Below are positions 28,789 to 36,349 of a stretch of 64,000 nucleotides of DNA, piece after piece; the first letter of the stretch is position 1, and each line of letters opens with the position of its first letter. The position numbers were made by a program, and so were the translations under genes. The stretch spans positions 26,167-90,166 of the forward strand of contig SVOJ01000010.1 in assembly GCA_015066385.1 (NCBI GenBank), read 5' to 3'. The notes beneath the pieces were generated by a model that saw only the letters and a program-made list of their open reading frames with translations, searched no databases and had not been told where the DNA came from. The DNA is from Oscillospiraceae bacterium (lineage in GTDB: Bacteria > Bacillota > Clostridia > Oscillospirales > Acutalibacteraceae).

Positions 28789-29442
28789 ATGGCGAAATAT
28801 TCAAAAGCAGACGCAGCTTCCATCGCTATCAAATGTGCGGCACAATACAAAAGCGAACTTGCGAACAAAACACTTTTGTTTCTTTGTCAAGACAAGCACA
28901 AACGAATTCTTTCTTTTGAATTTTCATTCAGAGAAAGGAATTACATGCATTTAACAGGACTTATACCGGTTGAATACATTGATAATAAAAACAACAAACA
29001 TATTCTCTCTGCCGTTGAATTTTACAACAAATGTATCTCCAAAACCCTGCAAACAAACCAGTTTGAATTCTATAAAGACGGCAACACACAATTAAAACTT
29101 GAAGTTCTGCCAAAAATGATTTGCAAAAATTTATCAGCCAAAATGATCGGTGATTACAATACATTTACACCTAAGTTACAAACCGATAAGTTGGTAGGTA
29201 AAATCGATGGAATCATGGGGTTTGATTTAGATAAAAATGAAAACAGATATCTGCCCAATACTTTATTAAAAGCCGATATCAGGAATCTGTCAACCTCGAC
29301 AGTACGAATTATTGCAACATTCCGCAAACCGATCAATGCTTCTTCTTACCAAGAAATTACATACAAAGTCAACAATATCGATTGGCAAAACATTACATTA
29401 CCTGAAAATCTTAATTATCTCTCCGATTTACTTTTACAATGA
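28789..29442 (+). CDS. PBECR4-like putative nuclease toxin
   Basis: This 217-residue cytoplasmic protein has segments I associate with the PBECR4 family (phage barnase/EndoU/colicin E5-D/RelE-like nucleases): RERNYMHLTGL at residues 48-58, LKLEVLPKM, then AKMIGDYNTFTPKLQTDKLVGKIDGIMGF and YLPNTLLKADIRNLS. This match is from memory and not from a search. The gene is more AT-rich than the glgP operon before it. It starts 24 bases after a terminator-like hairpin and ends at a strong terminator, so gene and upstream RNA form a self-contained unit. Toxin activity is inferred, not shown. Confidence 0.65.
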   Translation: MAKYSKADAASIAIKCAAQYKSELANKTLLFLCQDKHKRILSFEFSFRERNYMHLTGLIPVEYIDNKNNKHILSAVEFYNKCISKTLQTNQFEFYKDGNTQLKLEVLPKMICKNLSAKMIGDYNTFTPKLQTDKLVGKIDGIMGFDLDKNENRYLPNTLLKADIRNLSTSTVRIIATFRKPINASSYQEITYKVNNIDWQNITLPENLNYLSDLLLQ

Positions 29443-29451
29443 TAAATTTTA

Positions 29452-29485
29452 ACAGGGAGCAGTTTTGATCTGCTCCCTGTTTTGT
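29452..29485 (+). terminator. Terminator after the PBECR4-like gene
   Basis: An 11-bp perfect stem (ACAGGGAGCAG/CTGCTCCCTGT) with a TTTTGAT loop is followed by TTTGTTTTT. It may also serve the converging symporter gene on the other strand, where the stem is followed by TTAAAATTT. Confidence 0.88.
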
Positions 29486-29487
29486 TT

Positions 29488-31014
29488 TTATTCACTTACC
29501 TGTTCATTGCCATCGTTTGCAAGTTTTTCCACTTCGGCGGCTTTTTTCATTCTGATTTCCTGCAATTCATGATACATTCTTTCGCGGGTCTTGGTGTCGA
29601 TATTATAGAAGAACATCGGCAAGGTGCAAAGAATGTCTGGAATCAGACGCGGGCCGTAAGCCATGATAAACAGACGGTATTTTGTTTTTTCACTCTGTAC
29701 GGCAAGTGCACCGGATTCAAATCCCGTCCACTTTTCGAGGATCCACGCATTGATGAGGTTGAGCAGATAGCCCTGCACCTTACCCCAATAGTTGGTAAGC
29801 AACCCTGTGGTCGCTTCCACACGGAAGCCGTTTTTCCATTCGCAGTAGTCCTGCACTTCGTAACTGATTTCCGTACCGACGATCTTTTTGGTGGCATAGA
29901 AGACCATTTCAAGGCAGTTGCCGAGCATGAACATAACACCCATGACACCGACTTTGGCATACAGTTTATACTTCATGCCGCCTGCAAGACCGACTAAGAA
30001 GAACGCACCTTCCGAAATGATGATGGAAAATCTTTGCAGCAGCCACAGCGTTTTGGTTGAAAAACGTTCACGGAATTTGGGTGCCAACACATAACTGTAG
30101 TACGAAATCGGGCCGCCGGGGATGCCCCAGACCGTGCCGAAGGAATTAAGACCGAGCACATTGCGGAAGTAAAGCGATTCTGCCGTACCGATCTGAATAT
30201 TGTCGATCGCACCCGACAGAGTGTAAATAAGAAGCGGTTTGTTTTTGAAGACCGACAAAATACTTGCCGAGGCTTTGGGCGGTTTGATGGACTGCGGAAC
30301 ACGTTCCTTGCTGACGAACGCCCAGATGAAACTCGGAATGGTGGTAATTGCCCACACAGCCGTGTTCATGATGACATACACCTTGATCAGATCCATCTTG
30401 ATGACCCCGTGATCCACCAGATCAAAGATGACCGTGGCGATCTGACTTGGTATTTTGGCATAAATATCGGCTAAAAATTTCGCCGCTGTCAGCAAACTCG
30501 TTCGTTCCTGTGGGTTCGGGGTAAAAACAAGGTCAATGTAACCCGAACCGCTGAACAGAGCGCCGATGGTTTCACCTATGTAGGCACTGGCCATGTACAT
30601 AATCAGTTTCTCGTGTGCATTCATGCCGAAAAACAAAGCAATCAACGGCATGAAGCAGTTGAACATTCCGAGCAGCGTGCTGGGGATGATCGTTCCGAAC
30701 TGGAACGGTTTGAATTTGCCCCAACGCGTGCGCATACGGTCAACAATGACCGCCGACAGCGGATCGTTGAGCATATCAAAAAGTGTCAACCCTGCTCTTG
30801 CTTTTGCGAGTGCAAGCGGCTTTAAGCCGAAGATCTGATACAGATAAATATCCGACCCCATGGAAAAATTTCCGAGACTCATTTCCGCAACACTGTTTTT
30901 GACGGTATACACAATGCGTTCTTTGTTTGTGCAGTAAATTCGATCCAGTTTCGCACCGTGTACAAGCTGTTCGCCGTTTTCTGCAACAGCGGTGTTTGTT
31001 GTTTCGTTGCTCAC
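29488..31014 (-). CDS. GPH-type sugar:cation symporter (MFS)
   Basis: This 508-residue, ~12-helix permease resembles the glycoside-pentoside-hexuronide (GPH) symporters. The loop motif DMLNDPLSAVIVDRMRTRWGKFKPF corresponds to the family's NDP...DRTRxRWGRFRP block. It starts with GTG at 31014 behind GGAGG. The last ~35 residues form a charged tail that begins DTKTRERMYHELQEIRMKKAAEVEK. A second, related permease lies at 32031-33566. The substrate is probably a glycoside or uronide but cannot be read from sequence. Confidence 0.85.
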   Translation of the reverse strand: MSNETTNTAVAENGEQLVHGAKLDRIYCTNKERIVYTVKNSVAEMSLGNFSMGSDIYLYQIFGLKPLALAKARAGLTLFDMLNDPLSAVIVDRMRTRWGKFKPFQFGTIIPSTLLGMFNCFMPLIALFFGMNAHEKLIMYMASAYIGETIGALFSGSGYIDLVFTPNPQERTSLLTAAKFLADIYAKIPSQIATVIFDLVDHGVIKMDLIKVYVIMNTAVWAITTIPSFIWAFVSKERVPQSIKPPKASASILSVFKNKPLLIYTLSGAIDNIQIGTAESLYFRNVLGLNSFGTVWGIPGGPISYYSYVLAPKFRERFSTKTLWLLQRFSIIISEGAFFLVGLAGGMKYKLYAKVGVMGVMFMLGNCLEMVFYATKKIVGTEISYEVQDYCEWKNGFRVEATTGLLTNYWGKVQGYLLNLINAWILEKWTGFESGALAVQSEKTKYRLFIMAYGPRLIPDILCTLPMFFYNIDTKTRERMYHELQEIRMKKAAEVEKLANDGNEQVSE

Positions 31015-31047
31015 ATCATTTCCTCCCCATTCAAAATACTATATATA

Positions 31048-31076
31048 AATATATACTATTTTTTGATTTCTGTCAA
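31048..31076 (-). promoter_or_regulatory. Promoter of the first GPH symporter gene
   Basis: Minus-strand -35 TTGACA (31071-31076) and -10 TATATT (31048-31053) with 17-bp spacing lie about 34 bases upstream of the GTG start. Confidence 0.8.
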
Positions 31077-31113
31077 GAAAATTCTATAAACATTGCACAA
31101 TAGCAAGATATAT

Positions 31114-31144
31114 CAAAACCGCCGCAGTTTCAGTTCTGCGGCGG
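31114..31144 (-). terminator. Terminator after fic
   Basis: In minus-strand reading CCGCCGCAG-AACTGAAA-CTGCGGCGG is followed by TTTTGA. A nearly identical stem follows the second symporter gene at 31977-32007. Confidence 0.8.
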
Positions 31145-31155
31145 CGCGGTACTTT

Positions 31156-31749
31156 TTATAAGATTTTTATATGTGCGGCAAAAAGATCAATCAGATACTG
31201 TTGTATTCCGTTTGAGGCATGAATGGTAGCAATCATCAGTTCATCCGGATTGATTTCGGAAAAATTGATTTCATATCCGCAATGGCGTACAAGCTGTGCA
31301 ATAAAAATGCGAACTGTCCGTCCATTTCCCTCGCGGAACGGATGAATCAGATTGAGTGTACAGTAAAAGTCAACAATATTTTCCACAAAATCAGAATACT
31401 TCAGCCCGCAAAAACAATTATTCTCCTGCAATCGCTCAAAACAAGCATAGCAAAGAGATGCAAGGTCTTGTGATCTTGCAAATTTTGTTCCTTTTTTTGA
31501 CATTTCAACTTCTCGCAGCTTGCCTGCCCATTCATAAAGATCTTCAAACAAGAATCGATGAATGAAACAAAAGTGTTCAAATGTAAAATTGCCGTTTATC
31601 GGATTCTTTTCCAACGCTGCAGCCTTTGCCATTGTGATTGCGGCTTCAACATTGGCAAGTTTTTCTTCATCCGTAATGTTGAATTTATTGATCAGACAAG
31701 TAGTTCCCTCATAACAGTCGGCAGTAATTGCATCAATACTGTAGCTCAT
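31156..31749 (-). CDS. fic: Fic domain protein (AMPylase-type toxin)
   Basis: This 197-residue protein carries the complete Fic active-site motif HPFREGNGRT (about 136-145), with the catalytic histidine and the phosphate-binding GNGR anchor. FLFEDLYEWAGKLREVEMSKKG is the typical flap region. Fic enzymes transfer AMP or other nucleotide groups to target proteins such as gyrase. No inhibitory [ST]xxxE[GN] helix is seen at its own termini. It is supplied by the small gene directly upstream, so this is a class I (VbhT/VbhA-like) pair. Confidence 0.9.
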   Translation of the reverse strand: MSYSIDAITADCYEGTTCLINKFNITDEEKLANVEAAITMAKAAALEKNPINGNFTFEHFCFIHRFLFEDLYEWAGKLREVEMSKKGTKFARSQDLASLCYACFERLQENNCFCGLKYSDFVENIVDFYCTLNLIHPFREGNGRTVRIFIAQLVRHCGYEINFSEINPDELMIATIHASNGIQQYLIDLFAAHIKIL

Positions 31750-31914
31750 TTAAACACCTTCTGCCTGTTTTACCAGTTCAATATAGTCTGCCATGGTCAT
31801 TTCTCCGTTGAGCAACTGTTCGCACCATAAAATACTTTCCGCTTTTACGGTAAAGCCTTCCATTTCAACGGATGCAATAGAATTCCTGATTGCCTTTTCA
31901 TTAGCAGGCGACAT
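31750..31914 (-). CDS. VbhA-like Fic antitoxin
   Basis: This 54-residue ORF begins MSPANEKAIRNSIASVEMEGF behind GAGGTGAG and stops immediately before the fic ATG (TAAATG). It contains SVEMEG, which fits the Fic-inhibiting motif [ST]xxxE[GN] whose glutamate blocks productive ATP binding. The C-terminal half (VKAESILWCEQLLNGEMTMADYIEL) is also like VbhA-type antitoxins. It would keep Fic silent by direct binding. Confidence 0.85.
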   Translation of the reverse strand: MSPANEKAIRNSIASVEMEGFTVKAESILWCEQLLNGEMTMADYIELVKQAEGV

Positions 31915-31976
31915 TTTCTCACCTCGTCAATTCCTGTTTGTTTTTATTATATCATTTTTCGCAGGTATATGCAAGC

Positions 31977-32007
31977 AAAAAAACCGCCGCAGTTCATTCT
32001 GCGGCGG
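31977..32007 (-). terminator. Terminator after the second GPH symporter gene
   Basis: In minus-strand reading CCGCCGCAG-AATGAA-CTGCGGCGG is followed by TTTTTTT, a strong intrinsic terminator that shares its stem with the one after fic. Confidence 0.9.
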
Positions 32008-32030
32008 CGCGGTGGTACTATATGTATTTT

Positions 32031-33566
32031 TTATCCTTGTGCATCGGCTTCTGTTTTGACGGTTTCAGCCTGTTCTGCACGGCGTTTGATGAGGTCATAG
32101 TACATACGCTCTCTGGTTTCCTTGTCGAGATTGTACCAGAACATGGGAATCATGCTGATCATGATAATAACAGCCGGGAAAATGGTTGCCATGGCAAAAA
32201 TGTAAAGCTGTGTTTTGGGTTCTTGTGACTGCTTGTTGTTGTAACGTTCGGGCTCAAAGCCGATCCACTTTTTGATCTGCGGCTTGATGATCTCGTTGAG
32301 CTGATTGGGAACCTTTTTCAGAACCGACTTTGCAATGGTGATGGTGGCTTCATTACGGAAGCCGTTTTTCCATTCGATGTAGTCCATACATTCATTCTGC
32401 ATTTCCTGTGCACAGACCATCTTCGGACCCGCAAACAGAGCATAAATGATTTCCCAGAGCATGGTGGGCAGAATCATGGCGGTGCGGTTGGTGTAGAACG
32501 GCTTGCCGTCCTTGCCCTTGAGCAGGGTACCGTACAGGAAAACGGGAATGTACATGGCTTTTGCAAATGCGGTGCTGACCATATAAACACTCTTGGTGGA
32601 GAAGCGTTTTTTCAGCTTGCCGACTTTTGCAAAGCCGATGGGCTGCACAAATGCGGACGGGATGCCGCAGATGGTTTCCATGGTGGACCAGAACAGAACC
32701 CAGCGGTAATAGTTGTTGGTGGAAATACCCGTACCGAAAGAAGCAAGTGCTTCGGAAATGATGTAAATGAGCACGGGACGGTTGGAAACAACCACTTTCA
32801 GGCTCTGCAGAACGGGCGGATTTTCAACCGACTGCGGAACACGTTCACGGGCAATGGTGGAGAACCAGAACGCACCCATACCGCCTGCAAAAACGGTGAT
32901 CGGGCCCATGATAGTGTAAGCGAGCTGAATCATCTGTGCACTGGTGTATTTGCTGGACTTGATGATATCATTGGTGATAAAGTCAAACAAAAATTCGCAG
33001 ATGGTGGACGGCAATCCCTGGAACCAGCCGTTGAAATAACCTGTGACCGACAAAAGTCGCGTTCGGTCTGACGGGTATGGCGTTACGGTTGCCACAAAAC
33101 CGTCTTTGGTAACGGTCTGCAGGGTCGTCACGGTTTCCATAAGCACTTCAAAGAGCATGTAGCAGATGAACTTCGGAATGCTGTCGTAGTTGTTGAGAAC
33201 CCCCGCGGAAAGAATGACGGGCAACAGCCAGTAGATGGACGAAATGGCGGCATACGGAAGCCCCGAGAAGAACATATAGGGCACAAATTTACCCCAGCGG
33301 GTACGGGTCTTATCGACCAATTGGCCGATGAGAATGTCATTCACACAGTCCCAGATACCGCCGATGGAGTTATAAATGGACTGCTTGTTGAAACTGACCT
33401 TCAGAACGCTGTCACGGAACAGTTCCTTCTGCCCGTTGAGGTTAAACTCCAACGAAGCGGAATACAACATAAAACCGATGGTTTCTTTTCTGGTAATACA
33501 GCGCCGGTCGCTGTATGCCGAAACCTGCATTTCCTGTACGGTTGCCGTGTTGGCATTTTCAGACAT
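32031..33566 (-). CDS. GPH-type sugar:cation symporter (MFS), second copy
   Basis: This 511-residue, ~12-helix permease belongs to the same family as the protein at 29488-31014. GGIWDCVNDILIGQLVDKTRTRWGKFVPYMFF matches the GPH loop motif, and the C-termini are alike (PMFWYNLDKETRERMYYDLIKRR). The start ATG follows AGGAGG. Two divergent paralogues on the same strand separated by a toxin-antitoxin pair suggest a duplication followed by insertion. The substrate is unknown. Confidence 0.85.
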   Translation of the reverse strand: MSENANTATVQEMQVSAYSDRRCITRKETIGFMLYSASLEFNLNGQKELFRDSVLKVSFNKQSIYNSIGGIWDCVNDILIGQLVDKTRTRWGKFVPYMFFSGLPYAAISSIYWLLPVILSAGVLNNYDSIPKFICYMLFEVLMETVTTLQTVTKDGFVATVTPYPSDRTRLLSVTGYFNGWFQGLPSTICEFLFDFITNDIIKSSKYTSAQMIQLAYTIMGPITVFAGGMGAFWFSTIARERVPQSVENPPVLQSLKVVVSNRPVLIYIISEALASFGTGISTNNYYRWVLFWSTMETICGIPSAFVQPIGFAKVGKLKKRFSTKSVYMVSTAFAKAMYIPVFLYGTLLKGKDGKPFYTNRTAMILPTMLWEIIYALFAGPKMVCAQEMQNECMDYIEWKNGFRNEATITIAKSVLKKVPNQLNEIIKPQIKKWIGFEPERYNNKQSQEPKTQLYIFAMATIFPAVIIMISMIPMFWYNLDKETRERMYYDLIKRRAEQAETVKTEADAQG

Positions 33567-33598
33567 AGGGGATCGCCTCCTGTCGTATAGTAAATTTT

Positions 33599-33627
33599 AT
33601 TATACAACATTATCGGTCATAAAACAA
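33599..33627 (-). promoter_or_regulatory. Promoter of the second GPH symporter gene
   Basis: Minus-strand -35 TTGTTT (33622-33627) and -10 TATAAT (33599-33604) with a 17-bp spacer. Confidence 0.7.
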
Positions 33628-33641
33628 CCGTTTTTAAGATT

Positions 33642-35942
33642 TTATTTATTGAATTTTTCCATATCGTTCTTGCGGATCTCGACACGTCTTACCTTACCGC
33701 TGATGGTTTTGGGAAGCTCACTGACAAATTCCACGATTCTCGGATATTTGTAAGGTGCGGTGTGGGTTTTGACATATTCCTGAATTTCTTTTTTCAGTGC
33801 ATCCGATCCCTGTTGTCCTTTGACGAGAACAATGGTCGCTTTTACGATCTGACCGCGCACCTCATCGGGAACGGGTGTGATGGCGCATTCCAGAACATAG
33901 GGTAGCTCCATGATAACGCTTTCGATCTCAAACGGCCCGATACGGTAACCGGACGATTTGATAACGTCGTCAATTCTGCCGACATACCAGAGATAACCGT
34001 CTTCGTCCATGGTTGCCTGGTCGCCTGTGTGATAATAGCCGTCGTGCCAGACCTCATTGGTCTTTTCTTCGTCCAGATAATAGCCGATGAACAGACCACA
34101 GGGAACATTTTCTTTTGTACGGATGCAGATTTCACCCGTATCGCCCGTTTTGCATTCATTTCCGTCGGGGTCGAGAATCACAACATCATACAGCGGACTC
34201 GGTCTTCCCATGGAACCGATTCTGGGTTTGGAACCGACAAAGTTTGCAATGGACAGCGTGGTTTCGGTCTGCCCGAAACCTTCCATAATGGTAAGCCCCG
34301 TAGCTTTTTTGAACTGATTGAACACTTCGGGATTGAGTGCTTCACCTGCCGTGGTGGCATATTCGATGGAAGAAAGATCGTACTTGGAAAGATCTTCTTT
34401 GATGAACATACGGTACATTGTGGGCGGTGCGCAGAATGTGGTGATGTTGTACTTTTTGAACATCGGCAGAATGTCTTCCGAATGGAAGCGGTCGAAGTCA
34501 TAGGTGAACACCCCGGCTTCACAGAGCCACTGACCGTAGAGCTTACCCCAGAGTGCCTTACCCCAGCCGGTATCGGAAATGGTGAAATGCAAACCGTTCG
34601 GATTTACATTGTGCCAGTGCTTTGCAGTGGGATAATGACCGAGTGCGTATTTGTAGGAATGGGTTGCAATGCGGGGATAGCCTGTTGTGCCCGATGTAAA
34701 GAGCATGAGCATCGGATCATTGCCGCAGGGCGTGTTTTCGGTGCGGAAATAGTGGGTGCTGAAACGTTCCATTTCAACATTAAAGTCATGCCAGCCGTCT
34801 TTTTGACCGCCGACAAGAATTTTCAACATGCCGGGGAATTCCGCCGCTGCCTTTTCTGCTTCGACAGACACTTCCCCGTCTGCCGTACAAACGATTGCTT
34901 TCACCTTTGCGGCTTTATAACGGTACGTAAAATCATGTTCAACAAGCTGATTGGTTGCGGGGATGGCAATGGCACCGATCTTATGCAGTGCCAGCATACA
35001 GAACCAGAACTGATAATGTCTTTTCAGCACCAGCATAACGGTATCGCCTTTTTTGATGCCGAGCGATTCAAAATAGTTGGCGGTTTTTGCCGAATACTTT
35101 TTCATATCGCTGAACGTGAATCTGCGGTCAGTCTTGTCATTGGCAACCCACAACATGGCAAGTTTATCGGGATTCTTTTCGGCAATGGCATCCACACAGT
35201 CAAATGCAAAATTGAATTTGTCGTCATTTTTAAAGCTAATGCCGTTGAACACACCCTTTTCGTCATAGGACGATTCAATGAACGCATCGGCAACCGTTGC
35301 AGCGGAATGTTCCTTTTCGACCGCTTTGGAAGCAACGATGGGTGCTTCGGGGTATTCCTCGGTAACCTGACCGTCCTGCGGATTGAGAACGACTGCGTGG
35401 AATTCGCAACCGCCTTCGCTGACCGCGATCATGCCGTGCGGAATAATGGAATTATAGAAAATGGAATCGCCTTCGTTGAGAATATCGACATGATTGCCGA
35501 CCTGCACCTTCAGCGAGCCTTTTACAATGACATCAAATTCCTGCCCGTTGTGGGAATTGAGCTTGATGGGAGCGTCCTGTTCTTCTGCAAGATACGGAAA
35601 TTTGACAAGGAAGGGCTCTGCGAGTTTATCTTTGAATTTGGGGGCAAGGTTGTTGTATTCCACACCGTGCTTTTTGAGGATCTTAAGCCCCTCGCCTTTT
35701 CTTGTGATGGCAAAGGAAGTAAGGGTGGTGCTTGTGCCTTCCAGCAGGTCGACCACTTCAACACCACAGGCTTTGGCGCATTTGTAAATAAAGGTGAAGC
35801 TGAAATCGGTTTCGCCCTGTTCAAGAACAAGATAATCTTCAACCGACACTCCCGTCAGCTTTGCAAGCTGCTGCGGTGTGAATCCCTTTGCCTCACGCAG
35901 ACCTTTGATTCTGCCGGCTACTTCTTTCAAACTGTAATCCAT
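33642..35942 (-). CDS. XRE-cupin-acyl-CoA synthetase fusion
   Basis: This 766-residue protein joins an N-terminal XRE helix-turn-helix (1-66, REAKGFTPQQLAKLTGVSVEDYLVLEQGE), a cupin (about 110-185, GQEFDVIVKGSLKVQVGNHVDILNEGDSIFYNSIIPHGM) and an AMP-forming acyl-CoA synthetase (about 215-750). Ligase motifs include LFTSGTTGYPRIATHS, YHTGDQATMDEDGYLWYVGRIDDVIKSSGYRIGPFEIE and the C-terminal catalytic lysine block LPKTISGKVRR. The ligase most resembles acetyl/medium-chain acyl-CoA synthetases. The start at 35942 follows AAAGGAG. It lies behind a T-box, so expression probably responds to uncharged tRNA. Confidence 0.9.
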   Translation of the reverse strand: MDYSLKEVAGRIKGLREAKGFTPQQLAKLTGVSVEDYLVLEQGETDFSFTFIYKCAKACGVEVVDLLEGTSTTLTSFAITRKGEGLKILKKHGVEYNNLAPKFKDKLAEPFLVKFPYLAEEQDAPIKLNSHNGQEFDVIVKGSLKVQVGNHVDILNEGDSIFYNSIIPHGMIAVSEGGCEFHAVVLNPQDGQVTEEYPEAPIVASKAVEKEHSAATVADAFIESSYDEKGVFNGISFKNDDKFNFAFDCVDAIAEKNPDKLAMLWVANDKTDRRFTFSDMKKYSAKTANYFESLGIKKGDTVMLVLKRHYQFWFCMLALHKIGAIAIPATNQLVEHDFTYRYKAAKVKAIVCTADGEVSVEAEKAAAEFPGMLKILVGGQKDGWHDFNVEMERFSTHYFRTENTPCGNDPMLMLFTSGTTGYPRIATHSYKYALGHYPTAKHWHNVNPNGLHFTISDTGWGKALWGKLYGQWLCEAGVFTYDFDRFHSEDILPMFKKYNITTFCAPPTMYRMFIKEDLSKYDLSSIEYATTAGEALNPEVFNQFKKATGLTIMEGFGQTETTLSIANFVGSKPRIGSMGRPSPLYDVVILDPDGNECKTGDTGEICIRTKENVPCGLFIGYYLDEEKTNEVWHDGYYHTGDQATMDEDGYLWYVGRIDDVIKSSGYRIGPFEIESVIMELPYVLECAITPVPDEVRGQIVKATIVLVKGQQGSDALKKEIQEYVKTHTAPYKYPRIVEFVSELPKTISGKVRRVEIRKNDMEKFNK

Positions 35943-36000
35943 TGTGTTTTCTCCTTTCAATTGCGGAAATAATCCATGATTACGAATCTGAATAAAACAA

Positions 36001-36279
36001 AAAACCCGTCTCAAAAGAATCCTTTGAGACGAGTTATTAAACCCGCGGTACCACTCAAATTGCGGAACGAATCCGCCACTTACCGGGCTCAGTCAAGCCC
36101 TTTGCCTTTACGCAGCAATACGGAAGGAGTCTACTCAGCTGTGCCTTTCGGTCCTCCGACTCGGAAGTGATAGGTCATTTGGAAAGTTCTGCCGTTGTCT
36201 TGCACCGCCCGACAACTCTCTGAAGGCTTCACATTCCGACCGTCTTCGTCACAGTCGTTCTTTGTGATATTCAAATTTC
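36001..36279 (-). promoter_or_regulatory. T-box leader (tRNA-sensing) upstream of the acyl-CoA synthetase fusion
   Basis: In minus-strand reading this leader has the T-box core TGGTACCGCGGGT (36041-36053), a Stem I distal region with AGAGAG and GGTGCAAG, and a terminator CGTCTCAAA/TTTTGAGACG followed by TTTTTT (36001-36031) that would compete with the antiterminator. In the specifier loop ...GACCTATCACTTCCGAG, the codon placed six bases before GAG is ATC (36169-36171), which would mean isoleucine. That reading is tentative. The nearest gene in transcript direction is the XRE-cupin-ligase. Confidence 0.88.
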
Positions 36280-36285
36280 ACATTT

Positions 36286-36314
36286 AATTTAGCACACTAA
36301 ATTCAAGAAGTCAA
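36286..36314 (-). promoter_or_regulatory. Promoter of the T-box transcript
   Basis: Minus-strand -35 TTGACT (36309-36314) and -10 TAAATT (36286-36291) with a 17-bp spacer place the transcript start near 36279, at the beginning of the T-box. Confidence 0.7.
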
Positions 36315-36349
36315 GAGTTTTTTGCTTTTTTTATTTTTTCTTTTCGAGG

